Shown piece after piece: positions 34,812 through 44,487 of a stretch of DNA of 60,136 bases (positions are counted from its first letter, which is position 1; every line of letters begins with the position of its first letter). The position numbers and the translations under genes were made by a program. Under the pieces are notes generated by a model that saw only the letters and a program-made list of their open reading frames with translations, had not been told where the DNA came from and did no database searches. Source of the DNA: Leptolinea sp. UBA5203 (GTDB lineage: Bacteria; Chloroflexota; Anaerolineae; Anaerolineales; Anaerolineaceae); assembly GCA_002412765.1 (NCBI GenBank), contig DHVR01000069.1, forward strand, positions 1 to 60,136. The letters are read 5' to 3'.

Positions 34812-36163
34812 TATTTTTTACCTTTCTGGGCAGCCAGGTATTCCAGTTGAAGTTTTCGAATCATTTCCACCCGTTCAGCAAGATGCTGTTCATACCCCTG
34901 ATCCGACGGTTTGTAAAAAGCCTGATCTTTCACGGATAACGGAACATAACGTTGCGGAGTGAAATGGCCCGGAAAATTATGCGGATACAGATAGCCTTGT
35001 CCGTGACCGAGCCCTTTACTATCCCGGTTGGAATCCATCAAATGAATGGGGATTTCATCGTCCCCGTGCTGTTCCAACCAATCCAGTACGCCATAAATAC
35101 TTCCGGCAGAATTGGATTTTGGGGCGGTAGCCAGATATAAGGTGGCTTCGGTAATCGGATAAATCCCTTCCGGCATGCCGATAAATTCGAAAGATTGCAA
35201 AGCTGCACTGACCACAACCAGGGCTTGCGGATCAGCCATGCCGATATCTTCGCTGGCAAGGATCATCAGACGGCGAAGAATAAATCGCGGATCTTCACCA
35301 GCCTTCAGCATTTTTGCCAGCCAATAGAGGGCCGCGTCTGCATCCGAGCCGCGCACGGATTTTATAAAAGCAGAGACCGTGTCGTAATGGGCATCTCCGT
35401 TTTTTCCGTAAACCACAACCCGTTTTTGGATGGAATCCTGGGCGGTTTGAATATCAATATGGATGATGTTGGCATCATCCGGCTTGGTGGATTCGACCGC
35501 TAACTCCAGCGCATTTAATAAATTTCGGGCATCTCCATTGGAAAGATTGATCAGATGCTGGCGTGCATCCTCATCCAGTTGGATGTTTCTAGCGCCATAG
35601 CCTCGTTCTTTGTCGAGTAATACTCTTTCCAACAAAACGGCCAGGTCTTCATCCCGCAGGGGTTTTAATTCAAAAATCCGTGAGCGGGAAACCAATGCCG
35701 GAATAACCTGAAAGTAGGGGTTTTCTGTAGTGGCGCCAATCAACAAGAATAATCCATTTTCTACATGTGGAAGCAGGGCGTCCTGCTGGGCCTTATTCCA
35801 ACGATGGACTTCATCCACAAAAAGGATGGTTCTGCGCCGATACAGTTTCCGCCGTTCCTGCGCCTCAACAATCACTTTACGTAAATCCGCTACACCAGCG
35901 AGAATAGCGGAGATGGTCTCAAAATGGGCATCCGTGTATTGAGCAATAATTTTCGCCAGGGTTGTTTTGCCGGTCCCGGGAGGTCCAAAAAAAATGATCG
36001 AAGAAAATAATCGTCCGGATTCAATCGCCCGACGTAATAACCTCCCCTGCCCAATAATTTCTTCCTGACCAACATAATCGTCCAGCGTTTGCGGACGCAT
36101 TTTTGCCGCCAAAGGTGACTGTTGATGTAGTTGTTGATTCATGTCAAAATCAAATAGGTCCAT
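34811..36163 (-). CDS. rarA: Replication-associated recombination protein A
   Basis: A 450-aa AAA+ ATPase of the RarA/MgsA/WRNIP1 family, which acts at stalled replication forks. After the typical PLAAKMRPQTLDDYVGQE opening come Walker A GPPGTGKTT, Walker B LFVDEVHRWNKAQQDALLPH, sensor 1 GATTENP and the arginine finger in SRSRIFELKPL. The C-terminal clamp-loader-like and tetramerisation domains contain RGSDADAALYWLAKML and the conserved RYVPLS. Length is normal. It forms an operon with the histidine phosphatase and is divergent from the sensor kinase gene. Confidence 0.95.
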   Translation of the reverse strand: MDLFDFDMNQQLHQQSPLAAKMRPQTLDDYVGQEEIIGQGRLLRRAIESGRLFSSIIFFGPPGTGKTTLAKIIAQYTDAHFETISAILAGVADLRKVIVEAQERRKLYRRRTILFVDEVHRWNKAQQDALLPHVENGLFLLIGATTENPYFQVIPALVSRSRIFELKPLRDEDLAVLLERVLLDKERGYGARNIQLDEDARQHLINLSNGDARNLLNALELAVESTKPDDANIIHIDIQTAQDSIQKRVVVYGKNGDAHYDTVSAFIKSVRGSDADAALYWLAKMLKAGEDPRFILRRLMILASEDIGMADPQALVVVSAALQSFEFIGMPEGIYPITEATLYLATAPKSNSAGSIYGVLDWLEQHGDDEIPIHLMDSNRDSKGLGHGQGYLYPHNFPGHFTPQRYVPLSVKDQAFYKPSDQGYEQHLAERVEMIRKLQLEYLAAQKGKK

Positions 36164-36310
36164 AGTGGTTTAAGTATACTGTAAATCAACACTCTACCTT
36201 TGGTGAAATAGGGATGATTTTTTACTGACTAGATTAATTAGGGGGTAATGGCTTTATTGGCTATAATAGGTAAAAGTTGAGAAATTTATCCTCAATGATA
36301 AGGGTACGGA

Positions 36311-39178
36311 ATGATTCTTTTACGGAAATACCGGTACTTAGCTTTAATAATTGGCGGGATTATTATTGGGGCTGCGTCAATATTCTTCCTATTTGATCAT
36401 CTCAAACAGCAAACCCAATTCACCCAAAGTCAAATGCCTGCCTACCAACCCGGGAACCCTACCCTGGTGGTCGGCTTTGATGACAGTTTTCCTCCTTACG
36501 AATATCTCAAAGATGGCGTCCCTACTGGATATAACATTGAAATTATGAATGCTGTTGCGCGTGTCAGCGGGTATAACGTGCGTTACGTAGGAAAAGCTTG
36601 GGGACAAATCCTTGATGATTTAAATCAGGGTAGCGTGGATGTTCTCTCCGGGATGTTTGTCAGCGAAACCAGGAAAGCGACGTATGCCTTCTCAACCCCA
36701 CACAACTATGTATCCTCCGGACTGTTTACTTTAATCGATAGCGACATTCAAAACCTGGATGACCTGAAAGGCAAAAACGTTTTGGTTCAGGATGGCGACA
36801 TCATGGAAGATTTTGTTCGGGAACAACAACTGGATGTGAAAGTCATTTCAGTTGAGGATCCTGATGAAGTTCTGCGGTTATTGGCTGATGGAAAAGCCGA
36901 TGCAGCCTTACTCTCATCCATCTCCCAGGGAGAATATTTCAAAACCTCCTATGGACTTACAAATCTTGCCATTCATAACATCGATCTTCCTGCCAGGGCA
37001 TATGCCTTTTCCGCTTTGAAAAGAAACCAGGGGATAATCGATAAACTGGAAGAAGGGTTGACTCTTATCAAATCCACCGGGGAGTTTGATGCCATCAATA
37101 CCAAGTGGTTCTTCACCTACAAAAAAAATGGCAGCCTGGCTACTTTACGGGCAGTGACCTATGGATTACTTATCCTGGTCTTCCTATTGATCATTAGTTT
37201 CATTTGGAGCAGATCATTAAAAAAACAAGTGGATTTGAAAACCGCCGATCTATTTCGCAGTGAAGCCAAGTTTCGAGCTATCTTTCAAAATGCATCAGAA
37301 GGGATTGGTATCATCTATGATGGCAAAATTATTTTTGCCAATCCAAGAGCCAGGGAAATTCTGGAAATTGAAGACGAACCCCTGGAAAGTATAGATTTCT
37401 TTTCCATTCCACATCCTAGTGAACAATCGCGAATTAAGCATTATTACAAAAGCCGTCTTGAAGGCATCAACATACCCAATCAATATACCTATAAAGCTGT
37501 GAGTAGAAAATCCCAACAAGAACGATGGTTGATCAACAATGTGATGCGCACAACCTGGGATAACAAGGATGTCCTGCTCGTTTTTTTCAATGATATTACT
37601 GATTTACACACCTCAGAAGCCGCTTTGGAACGCAGTGAAGAAAGGCTGAAACTGGCATTGGAAGCCAGCAATGACGGCATCTGGGATTTCAACATTCTCG
37701 CTGGAGAATCCTATTTCAGCCCGCGCTATTACGCCATGCTGGGCTATACCATGACTGATTTTCCTGCCAGTTTTAAAAGCTGGATCAATTTGCTTCATCC
37801 GGAAGATCGGGCGAAAACAATCAAATCATTAAATAAACTGTTGGATGCTCCTGATGGGGACCCCCATGAACTTACCTTTCGCATGAGAACAAAAGAAGGA
37901 AGCTATCGTTGGATTTTGTCAAAATTCAAAATAACAGCCTTTGAGCAGGAAATAATTCCCAAACGAATCAGCGGCATCCATACGGATATCACCCGCAAAA
38001 AAGAAGATGAAGAGACCATCCGTAAAGAACGGGATGTTCTGGAATTGATTATGAGTACCAGCAATAATGCTATTTTTGTGACCGATAAAGAGGGCATTAT
38101 TAATTATATCAACCAAACTACCGAGCAATTACTAGGCCATCAAAATGCGGAAATCATCGGCAAGAAGTATACGGAGATCAGTATTCATATTCTCGATCCG
38201 GAGCTCACCTTGTTGAAGAACCCGGGCAAGCTGCTTGAGGTAGTCCAAACGTCTGACACACCGGTATACAATTTGGAACGCATCATTAAGCATGATGAGA
38301 AGGAGTATCACGTTTTACTGAACGCCGCCAAATTACTAGATGCAAACAAAAATTTTGATGGCATGGTCGTTTCCATGATCGATATCACTGATATTAGACA
38401 AGCCAATGAAAAAATAAAACAAATGAACATGGAATTGGAGGAACGTATCCATGAAAGAACAATGGAACTGGAGAGAAAAAATCAAGAACTGGAGACTTTC
38501 ACCTACACCGTTTCCCATGATTTAAAAGCCCCGCTGCGTGGAATCGATGGATACAGCCGTCTATTGATGGATGAATTTCAACCTCAATTGAATTCCGACG
38601 CTCAATACTTTTTGCAGACTATTCGAAATTCCACACTGCATATGGAAAAATTGATCAATGATTTATTGACCTACTCCAGAATGGAACGGCGGGGTATCGC
38701 CTTAAAAGAAGTGGATATTGACGAATTAATTAAACGGATTCTGACGGAATACATCACGGATTTACACAAAACAACGCTGATCCTTGATTTAAAAATAACT
38801 AAAGTATTTTCAGACTATGAAAGTCTGATGCAAATCCTGAGAAATTTAATTGACAACGCCTTTAAGTTTGCGCGTAAGGGTGTGGCTCATCAAGTCGAAA
38901 TCAGTAGTTATGAACAAGACTCCACTTGCATTATTAAAATAAAAGATAATGGTATTGGTTTTGACAATAAGTATAATGAGAATATCTTCAGAATATTTAA
39001 TCGGCTGCATAACCAGGACGAATACCCGGGGACTGGCATCGGATTAACCATCGTCAAAAAAGGGGTTGAACGAATCAATGGCAAGATTTCTGCTGTCGGT
39101 TGGGTAAATGACGGTGCAGAATTTACCATTGCGATTCCACAATTGAATAAAGGAGTCTCGCCTCATTATGACATCTGA
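36311..39178 (+). CDS. Sensor histidine kinase with solute-binding and PAS domains
   Basis: A 955-aa membrane kinase. An N-terminal helix (about 8-28) is followed by an extracellular bacterial solute-binding domain of family 3 (about 48-270, VVGFDDSFPPYEYLKDGVPT), a second helix (about 280-298), three PAS/PAC modules (about 315-435, 440-565 and 575-700) and a coiled coil. HisKA contains TVSHDLKAPLRGIDGYSRLL with phospho-acceptor His736; the ATPase domain shows NLIDNAFKFAR, DNGIGFD and GTGIGLTIVKK. The binding domain suggests sensing of an amino-acid-like small molecule. The downstream response regulator overlaps it by 11 bases, a strong sign of a cognate pair. A TATAAT lies at 36262-36267, without a clear -35. 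Confidence 0.92.
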   Translation: MILLRKYRYLALIIGGIIIGAASIFFLFDHLKQQTQFTQSQMPAYQPGNPTLVVGFDDSFPPYEYLKDGVPTGYNIEIMNAVARVSGYNVRYVGKAWGQILDDLNQGSVDVLSGMFVSETRKATYAFSTPHNYVSSGLFTLIDSDIQNLDDLKGKNVLVQDGDIMEDFVREQQLDVKVISVEDPDEVLRLLADGKADAALLSSISQGEYFKTSYGLTNLAIHNIDLPARAYAFSALKRNQGIIDKLEEGLTLIKSTGEFDAINTKWFFTYKKNGSLATLRAVTYGLLILVFLLIISFIWSRSLKKQVDLKTADLFRSEAKFRAIFQNASEGIGIIYDGKIIFANPRAREILEIEDEPLESIDFFSIPHPSEQSRIKHYYKSRLEGINIPNQYTYKAVSRKSQQERWLINNVMRTTWDNKDVLLVFFNDITDLHTSEAALERSEERLKLALEASNDGIWDFNILAGESYFSPRYYAMLGYTMTDFPASFKSWINLLHPEDRAKTIKSLNKLLDAPDGDPHELTFRMRTKEGSYRWILSKFKITAFEQEIIPKRISGIHTDITRKKEDEETIRKERDVLELIMSTSNNAIFVTDKEGIINYINQTTEQLLGHQNAEIIGKKYTEISIHILDPELTLLKNPGKLLEVVQTSDTPVYNLERIIKHDEKEYHVLLNAAKLLDANKNFDGMVVSMIDITDIRQANEKIKQMNMELEERIHERTMELERKNQELETFTYTVSHDLKAPLRGIDGYSRLLMDEFQPQLNSDAQYFLQTIRNSTLHMEKLINDLLTYSRMERRGIALKEVDIDELIKRILTEYITDLHKTTLILDLKITKVFSDYESLMQILRNLIDNAFKFARKGVAHQVEISSYEQDSTCIIKIKDNGIGFDNKYNENIFRIFNRLHNQDEYPGTGIGLTIVKKGVERINGKISAVGWVNDGAEFTIAIPQLNKGVSPHYDI

Positions 39179-39614
39179 TCAGAATTGGGAACTTAAATCC
39201 AAAATATACCTCGTCGAAGATAATCCTGTGGATATTGATCTGACACAGCGAGCATTTAAAAAACAAATGCTCCATTGCACGGTTGATATTTCCAGAGACG
39301 GAGAGGAAGCCAACCAGGCTATCCAACGTTGGGAAGCTGGGTTGGAAATTCCACCTGACCTTATCCTAATGGACTTAAAAATGCCGCGTATGGATGGTTT
39401 CGATGTATTAAGAATTCTCCGGCAATCCCCCAAGAGTTGCAGCATCCCGGTAGTCATCCTTACTTCTTCCAATGAGGAGACGGATATTATCACCGCGTAT
39501 CAACTCGGAGCTAATTCTTATCTGCTGAAACCCATCGATTACAGTAAGTTCGTCACACTGATTCAGATGATTATCCAATACTGGCTGGAATTAAATTGTA
39601 AAGTTAAGTATTAA
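39168..39614 (+). CDS. Single-domain response regulator (Rcp1-like)
   Basis: A 148-aa stand-alone receiver domain. The acidic pair is Glu17-Asp18 (YLVEDNPVD), the phospho-acceptor Asp69 (LILMDLKMPRMDG), followed by Thr99 and Lys121 (LLKPID). Its length and PVDIDLTQRAF signature match the Rcp1-type regulators that pair with phytochrome-like kinases. It lacks an output domain, so it probably passes the signal by protein contact or works in a phosphorelay. The start overlaps the kinase gene. Its stop overlaps the convergent HAD gene by 3 bases. Confidence 0.92.
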   Translation: MTSDQNWELKSKIYLVEDNPVDIDLTQRAFKKQMLHCTVDISRDGEEANQAIQRWEAGLEIPPDLILMDLKMPRMDGFDVLRILRQSPKSCSIPVVILTSSNEETDIITAYQLGANSYLLKPIDYSKFVTLIQMIIQYWLELNCKVKY

Positions 39615-40387
39615 GCGGCGTACTGTTCTTGCATCCAAGCAGCAAGCCCTGCCAGAGATGAAAAAATCAGATCGGGTTTGGGTTGGGGGTCAGATTCCGC
39701 ATCTTCCAAGGGGTCAGCATGTTTGGAAAGCCAAACCGTTTGCATCCCATTTCGATAACCACCCACGATATCCGTTGACATAAGATCACCGACCATGAAA
39801 ATGTGGCTGCCAATAGCATTTGGACAAGTTCGCAAAGCAGAGAGAAAAATCTTCTCATGCGGTTTGCGGTATCCAACAACCGATGAAATCAAAATAGTTG
39901 AAAAATAAGAATATAGACCATGCATGCGCAGCAAACGAAATGCATTGGGGGAATCACTGGCATTGGAGATCAATCCCAGGTGAAAACCAATGGCACGTAG
40001 GGTAGTAAGGCATGTTTGGGTATCCGGATCAAGCTGCCAGTGAGGTTCAGTAATTTGATACATTTGATCCAATGCTTTACGTAAAATCAAATCAGGGACA
40101 TTTTCCTGACCAAATTCTGATAAAACACAACGAAGTTGGTGAATGGTCGTCTCTTCAATCAGCGTGGTAGTACGCCGACGATAATAACTTTGCATCACAT
40201 TTTGAAATCTTTTGAGGAATTTTTTTGTTGGTATGGGGATGCCGCTGGTGGATAAGGATTGGGCGAGGGCTTGATATGCTTCCAGTTCTATGGCAACACG
40301 GTCACCCTGATAATACAGTAACGTATTACCCAGATCAAAAAATATGGCAGGTTTTACCTGTAAATCTCCCCTAATTCTTGACTCCAT
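39611..40387 (-). CDS. HAD superfamily hydrolase
   Basis: A 258-aa HAD phosphatase. Motif I is FFDLGNTLL (a DxGNT variant of DxDxT), motif II is LISNAS, motif III is the Lys of YRKPHEKIF, and motif IV is MVGDLMSTDIVGG. The helical cap between motifs I and II fits subfamily IA. The ATG at 40387 is preferred; a TTG at 40420 would extend it into the preceding gene without a ribosome site. It follows the dehydrogenase-like gene closely and is probably cotranscribed. The substrate is unknown. Confidence 0.88.
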   Translation of the reverse strand: MESRIRGDLQVKPAIFFDLGNTLLYYQGDRVAIELEAYQALAQSLSTSGIPIPTKKFLKRFQNVMQSYYRRRTTTLIEETTIHQLRCVLSEFGQENVPDLILRKALDQMYQITEPHWQLDPDTQTCLTTLRAIGFHLGLISNASDSPNAFRLLRMHGLYSYFSTILISSVVGYRKPHEKIFLSALRTCPNAIGSHIFMVGDLMSTDIVGGYRNGMQTVWLSKHADPLEDAESDPQPKPDLIFSSLAGLAAWMQEQYAA

Positions 40388-40403
40388 AACGCAATCTTTC
40401 CCA

Positions 40404-41429
40404 TTAATAGCCACGCTCAAAATCGATGCGATTGGTTAACAGGCCTCCAATAAGGTATTGCCTTAAATTATCTATCAATAATAACACAGCTTTTTCTTCT
40501 TCGTTTCGGATCAAAGCGGAGAAGGGTGGAAATATCATTATTTTTTCTTGAGTCCATAGTGTGGAACTTGGCGGGAACTCATGACCAAGGAATTGAACCA
40601 AAGCAGCCCCAGCGATTCTATTTTCATTCAAAGCCACCTGCATGGCATCCAGATCAAGTACATCCGGCAAACTCATGTTTATAAGATAAGAACCAGTTTT
40701 CATTTGGGAGAAAACATCCGCATTGATCAGTTGATGGGTTTCCGCCGTGTGGGGAACGGTCACCAGGACAAAATCACATTCTTTGACCATGGAACCGATC
40801 GCCTGAGGGGGATAAAGCCGGTGAAAATAATCGCCACCTGGGTCCCCATGGCCGGGCAGCGTATACCCATGATCTTCAGGATGCAGTAAATCCCGTTTGA
40901 CAGCTAAAATCTTAACCCCCAATCCATGGGTAATTCGCGCAATCTCTCGCCCTACACTGCCATACCCGATCAAACCAATGGTGCTGTCATACATACGGGA
41001 TACGGTGTATTTTCCGGCATCCAGTGTAAACGAGTGGGCTTCTTTGGCCTTATAAATCTGTGATAATTGATACCCAAGAGAATACATCTGCATTAAGGCT
41101 ATATCCGCATACGCGGGTGCCGTTACCCCACTATTGTTGGTCACTACCAGCTCAGGTTTTTTGATAAATTCTTTATCAAAAAGACGTACATCCACTACGG
41201 TCTTAAAAATATGCAACCATTTTAAGGACGGGACGTCCTCTGCTTTTAGGATCATCGAATCCGTTATGACGATTTCTGCTTTTTCCAACAGTTGACGCGG
41301 TAATTCCTGAACGGATTTAATAACCTGCTGGTGAAACTCCACCTTCGGGAATTCTTCCCGAAGCATGGCCAGCGTTTGTTTTTTTAATGGAATCAGAATC
41401 AGAACATAAGTTTTTGGTTTAGGACTCAT
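40404..41429 (-). CDS. D-2-hydroxyacid dehydrogenase-like protein without catalytic triad
   Basis: A 341-aa protein with the D-isomer-specific 2-hydroxyacid dehydrogenase fold. The NAD-binding motif GLIGYGSVGREIA and the following VPHTAETHQLINADVFSQMK are intact. The catalytic residues are not: the Arg of the usual NxARG motif is replaced in NMSLPDVLDLDAM, the Glu of DVFxxEP is replaced in LVQFLGHEFPP, and the His of TPHxxG is missing in IFPPFSAL. A hydride transfer by the classic mechanism is therefore unlikely. It may be a regulatory or differently acting NAD-binding protein. It is in one unit with the HAD hydrolase. Confidence 0.82.
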   Translation of the reverse strand: MSPKPKTYVLILIPLKKQTLAMLREEFPKVEFHQQVIKSVQELPRQLLEKAEIVITDSMILKAEDVPSLKWLHIFKTVVDVRLFDKEFIKKPELVVTNNSGVTAPAYADIALMQMYSLGYQLSQIYKAKEAHSFTLDAGKYTVSRMYDSTIGLIGYGSVGREIARITHGLGVKILAVKRDLLHPEDHGYTLPGHGDPGGDYFHRLYPPQAIGSMVKECDFVLVTVPHTAETHQLINADVFSQMKTGSYLINMSLPDVLDLDAMQVALNENRIAGAALVQFLGHEFPPSSTLWTQEKIMIFPPFSALIRNEEEKAVLLLIDNLRQYLIGGLLTNRIDFERGY

Positions 41430-41608
41430 CGCACACTCTCAGATAAATTAGTAGGGTTAGTATATCCTATCAGCGATTAGTCTAATTTGCAAAATTTTCG
41501 ATACATGGAAGAAAAACATTGCTGATGCTACCTAACCTGAATCCTTCCGTAACTTAGTTTTCCTAACGCCATACAAAAGGGAGTAACTCAGCTCAGATCC
41601 AAGGGACT

Positions 41609-41836
41609 TTATTTTTCTTCCGAATCGCGTCCACGCAGCACGCGAAAGCGTGTGGATTTCGGTTGATCGGATTTTGGATGCAGCATTTTCATCACACTCC
41701 CTGCCACAATCAACCCAATCCCCCAAAACAAGAATCGATAATCGGGTAAATGCGTGCTGTCTGAAAGAATAAATAAAACGATCGCCCCGGCACCCAGGAA
41801 GACAAAGAAAGACCCTAATCGACTGTTTCGCTGCAT
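41609..41836 (-). CDS. Small two-helix membrane protein
   Basis: A 75-aa protein with two hydrophobic helices (about 8-25 and 33-50) joined by STHLPDYRF, and a basic tail rich in Lys/Arg. AGGAG lies 5 nt before the ATG at 41836; the GTG one codon upstream is too close to that site. It resembles many short uncharacterised membrane proteins. No function can be given. Confidence 0.6.
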   Translation of the reverse strand: MQRNSRLGSFFVFLGAGAIVLFILSDSTHLPDYRFLFWGIGLIVAGSVMKMLHPKSDQPKSTRFRVLRGRDSEEK

Positions 41837-41871
41837 CACCGCTCCTGTTTAAGAAAAGAGGTTGTCACAAA

Positions 41872-41899
41872 GTAGGGGCGACCGGCCGGTCGCCCCTAC
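41872..41899. repeat. Perfect 28-bp palindrome of the GGGGCGACCGG family
   Basis: GTAGGGGCGACCGG followed directly by its reverse complement. It is the most symmetrical family member in the window and lies upstream of the small membrane-protein gene and after the P5C dehydrogenase gene. Confidence 0.9.
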
Positions 41900-41954
41900 A
41901 CGTATGGCGGGTTATGTATATGGAGACAATCTCTTATTCCACACCATCATGCAA

Positions 41955-43541
41955 TTATTCCCGCTCAATCACCGTTTGAGATTGCTCATGCATATATCCC
42001 TGCAAGTAATATAGACTGCCTACATTCTTGCCAACAGCGCCGGAGGCCTTCCATCCGCCAAACGCCTGGAATCCAGGCCAGGCACCGGTTGTAGCACCCA
42101 TCGGACGATTGACGTAATTGGTACCGGATTGGATCTTACTGAAGAACCATTCCGCTTCCTCCGGAGCGCCAAAGAAACCGGCGGTCAAACCATAATCCAC
42201 ATCGTTTGCCAGGGTCATGGCTTCATCCAGATTGTTGACTTTCTCCACAAAGGTGATGGGCAGGAACATTTCCTGCTTCCATAAGGCGTGTTCGCGGGGT
42301 AAATTTGCCACAATCGTCGGTTGGCAGAAATAGCCCTTCGCAAATTCGCCCTCGGTAAGGATCTTTCCGCCAATCAGGATTTTTCCATGTTTGGCAAGGT
42401 CAGCACAGAAGGTTTGATACTCCTGGTAGGAACTCTTATTAATCACCGGACCCAAATAGTTTTCGCGCAAGGTCGGGTCGCCGATGGTCAATTTGCCGGC
42501 TAATTCCACAAAGCGATTCACTACTGCATCATAAATGGGCGATTCAATGTAAATCCGGGAACAGGCTGAACATTTTTGTCCCTGCAACCCAAAGGCGGAT
42601 CGTACCAGCCCTACAGCCGCATCTTCCACATCAGCATGTTTGGAGATGATGGTGGGGTTCTTGCCTCCCAGTTCCAGAACGATGGGACGTACATATTTGC
42701 CATTGGCAAAATCGCGATAGATTTTCATTCCAACCGGATACGAACCGGTGAAAGTGATGCCGTCCACTTCTGGGCTATCCACCAACGCCTGACCTAACGT
42801 GCTGCCGGGACCGGTGACGAAATTAACCACCCCATCTGGAATACCCACTTCATGCAAAACCTCTGCCATCAAATAAGGCAGCCAAGGGGTGTCCGAGGCT
42901 GGCTTGATCACCAGGGTATTACCTGCCACTAATACATTGGCCGCTGGCCCCCCGGTTAATGCAGAGGGGAAATTAAAGGGGCTGATCACTAGCCAAACCC
43001 CATACGGTTTCAATACGGAATAATTTGTGGCTTTATAGCCAGCCAGGGGATCCGAGGCCAGTTTTTTTACAAAACCATTATGTTCTTCCATCTGGGTGCA
43101 GGGATAGCGAAACAAATCGGCAGCCTCGGCAATATCCCCCAGGGATTCCATACGGTTCTTTCCAACTTCCAACGACATAGCCGCTGCTTGCTGATAAATA
43201 CGTTCATCGATCAGATCAGCCGCTTTGCGAACCAAAGCAATTCGATCCTGCCATTTCATCCCACTCCAAATGGGAAAAGCCTTCCGAGCCGCCGCCAGGG
43301 CATCCTGGGCATGCTTTGCAGTTCCTTTTTGGAAAACACCCAACACCAGACCGGTATCGATTGGGGAGCGATCTTCAAATTTTTCTTCCGCATAAACCTT
43401 TTTCCCGCCAATGAACATGGGGTATTCTTTCCCCAATTCGGATTTGACTTTGGTCAAAGCCTGTTCAAAATTGGTATGTAATTCCTCCGGAGGATTGAAC
43501 ATTGTTGCATAAGTCAATTTAAATGAACTTTTAGCTGGCAT
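41955..43541 (-). CDS. L-glutamate gamma-semialdehyde (P5C) dehydrogenase
   Basis: A 528-aa aldehyde dehydrogenase of the PruA/RocA type, which oxidises P5C to glutamate in proline and arginine breakdown. The N-terminus (FNPPEELHTNFEQAL, PMFIGGKKV) is typical of this branch. The catalytic Cys324 lies in LQGQKCSACSRIYI and the Glu in VLELGGKNP; the NAD site includes GSYPVGMKIYRD. The C-terminal QSGTNYVNRPMGATTGAWPG, of which the core is a P5CDH mark, supports the assignment. The start at 43541 has AGGAGG 9 nt upstream; a longer in-frame start at 43598 does not. No proline dehydrogenase gene is adjacent. Confidence 0.92.
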   Translation of the reverse strand: MPAKSSFKLTYATMFNPPEELHTNFEQALTKVKSELGKEYPMFIGGKKVYAEEKFEDRSPIDTGLVLGVFQKGTAKHAQDALAAARKAFPIWSGMKWQDRIALVRKAADLIDERIYQQAAAMSLEVGKNRMESLGDIAEAADLFRYPCTQMEEHNGFVKKLASDPLAGYKATNYSVLKPYGVWLVISPFNFPSALTGGPAANVLVAGNTLVIKPASDTPWLPYLMAEVLHEVGIPDGVVNFVTGPGSTLGQALVDSPEVDGITFTGSYPVGMKIYRDFANGKYVRPIVLELGGKNPTIISKHADVEDAAVGLVRSAFGLQGQKCSACSRIYIESPIYDAVVNRFVELAGKLTIGDPTLRENYLGPVINKSSYQEYQTFCADLAKHGKILIGGKILTEGEFAKGYFCQPTIVANLPREHALWKQEMFLPITFVEKVNNLDEAMTLANDVDYGLTAGFFGAPEEAEWFFSKIQSGTNYVNRPMGATTGAWPGFQAFGGWKASGAVGKNVGSLYYLQGYMHEQSQTVIERE

Positions 43542-43666
43542 AAAATTGAACCTCCTAATCGATTTTCCCTTTTCATATTTTTTAAGCTTTACAATCATTA
43601 AAAGTATAACGAATCAAAATTGGCAAGTCAAAACAATGATGACATGTATCCTGAATGCAGGATAAG

Positions 43667-43695
43667 TTGCATATAGAATGAAGTTACGTTAAACT
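43667..43695 (+). promoter_or_regulatory. Leaderless-type promoter of the DUF429-like gene
   Basis: TTGCAT (43667-43672), 17-nt spacer, TAAACT (43690-43695). The predicted start site is within 2 nt of the ATG at 43704 and there is no Shine-Dalgarno. Confidence 0.7.
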
Positions 43696-43703
43696 GAACC
43701 TAT

Positions 43704-44450
43704 ATGTCAGATAGTCAACGTTTCAGCTTTGTAGGAATCGAACCATTGACAACCAGCAATGGTTTTTCTTTTGTATCCCTGGATGATAGCTTGAGCCTAT
43801 CAGCCATTGGTGAGGGAACCTTTAGGGATATTTTCTCTTTTCTCATCGGCCAAAAAAAAGTGATAGTGGCGATTCACGCCCCTGCATTTTTAGGGACATC
43901 TCATGCAGCAGATTTGGAGAATCAAACCCAGGATGCTTTCCCGGCCAAAGAATATCGCACTTGTGAATACCAACTGTGGCAGAAAAATATTCCCTGTGAT
44001 TTTACGGGTGTCAAACCTGGCCGATTATCTGCACCCTTACGTTTAGGCTATCAATTAATCCAGACTCTTCAGCAATACGAATTCTCTTTTAGCAATCCTT
44101 CCGCGATGCAAAGAAGCCTCATCGAAACCTGTCCTGAAGCTTGCTATCATCAGTTATTAAACACCGCCATTCAGCAAGAATCGTTATTATGGCGTTTCCA
44201 GCATCAACTAATCCTCCATAAACATCATTTACCCGTGCAGGACCCCATGATCTTCTTTGAGGAAATAACCCGCCACAAACTTCTGACGGGAAAAGTATCT
44301 CTGGAAAACATCCTAATTCCGGAAGAACTGAACGCAATGGTCAGCGCTTATACCGCCTGGCTTTCTCACCATCACCCCGAAAATGTTGCTTCTTGGGGAG
44401 ATGAATCTGACGGATTCCTTGTCCTTCCCGTTCAAAACCAGACTATTTAA
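43704..44450 (+). CDS. DUF429-like predicted nuclease-fold protein
   Basis: A 248-aa protein resembling DUF429, a family predicted to have an RNase H-like fold. The pieces are an N-terminal FSFVGIEP strand, VIVAIHAPAF, a RTCEYQLWQKNI segment, and ETCPEACYHQLL, which corresponds to the ExxP motif. Two acidic positions usual in the family (GID and IDAP) read GIE and IHAP here, so nuclease activity is doubtful. The mRNA is probably leaderless. A strong hairpin separates it from the convergent DUF456 gene. The assignment is by motif order only. Confidence 0.6.
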   Translation: MSDSQRFSFVGIEPLTTSNGFSFVSLDDSLSLSAIGEGTFRDIFSFLIGQKKVIVAIHAPAFLGTSHAADLENQTQDAFPAKEYRTCEYQLWQKNIPCDFTGVKPGRLSAPLRLGYQLIQTLQQYEFSFSNPSAMQRSLIETCPEACYHQLLNTAIQQESLLWRFQHQLILHKHHLPVQDPMIFFEEITRHKLLTGKVSLENILIPEELNAMVSAYTAWLSHHHPENVASWGDESDGFLVLPVQNQTI

Positions 44451-44487
44451 CAAAATAGTATTGATGATGGATGGCTTGTTTTAATAA

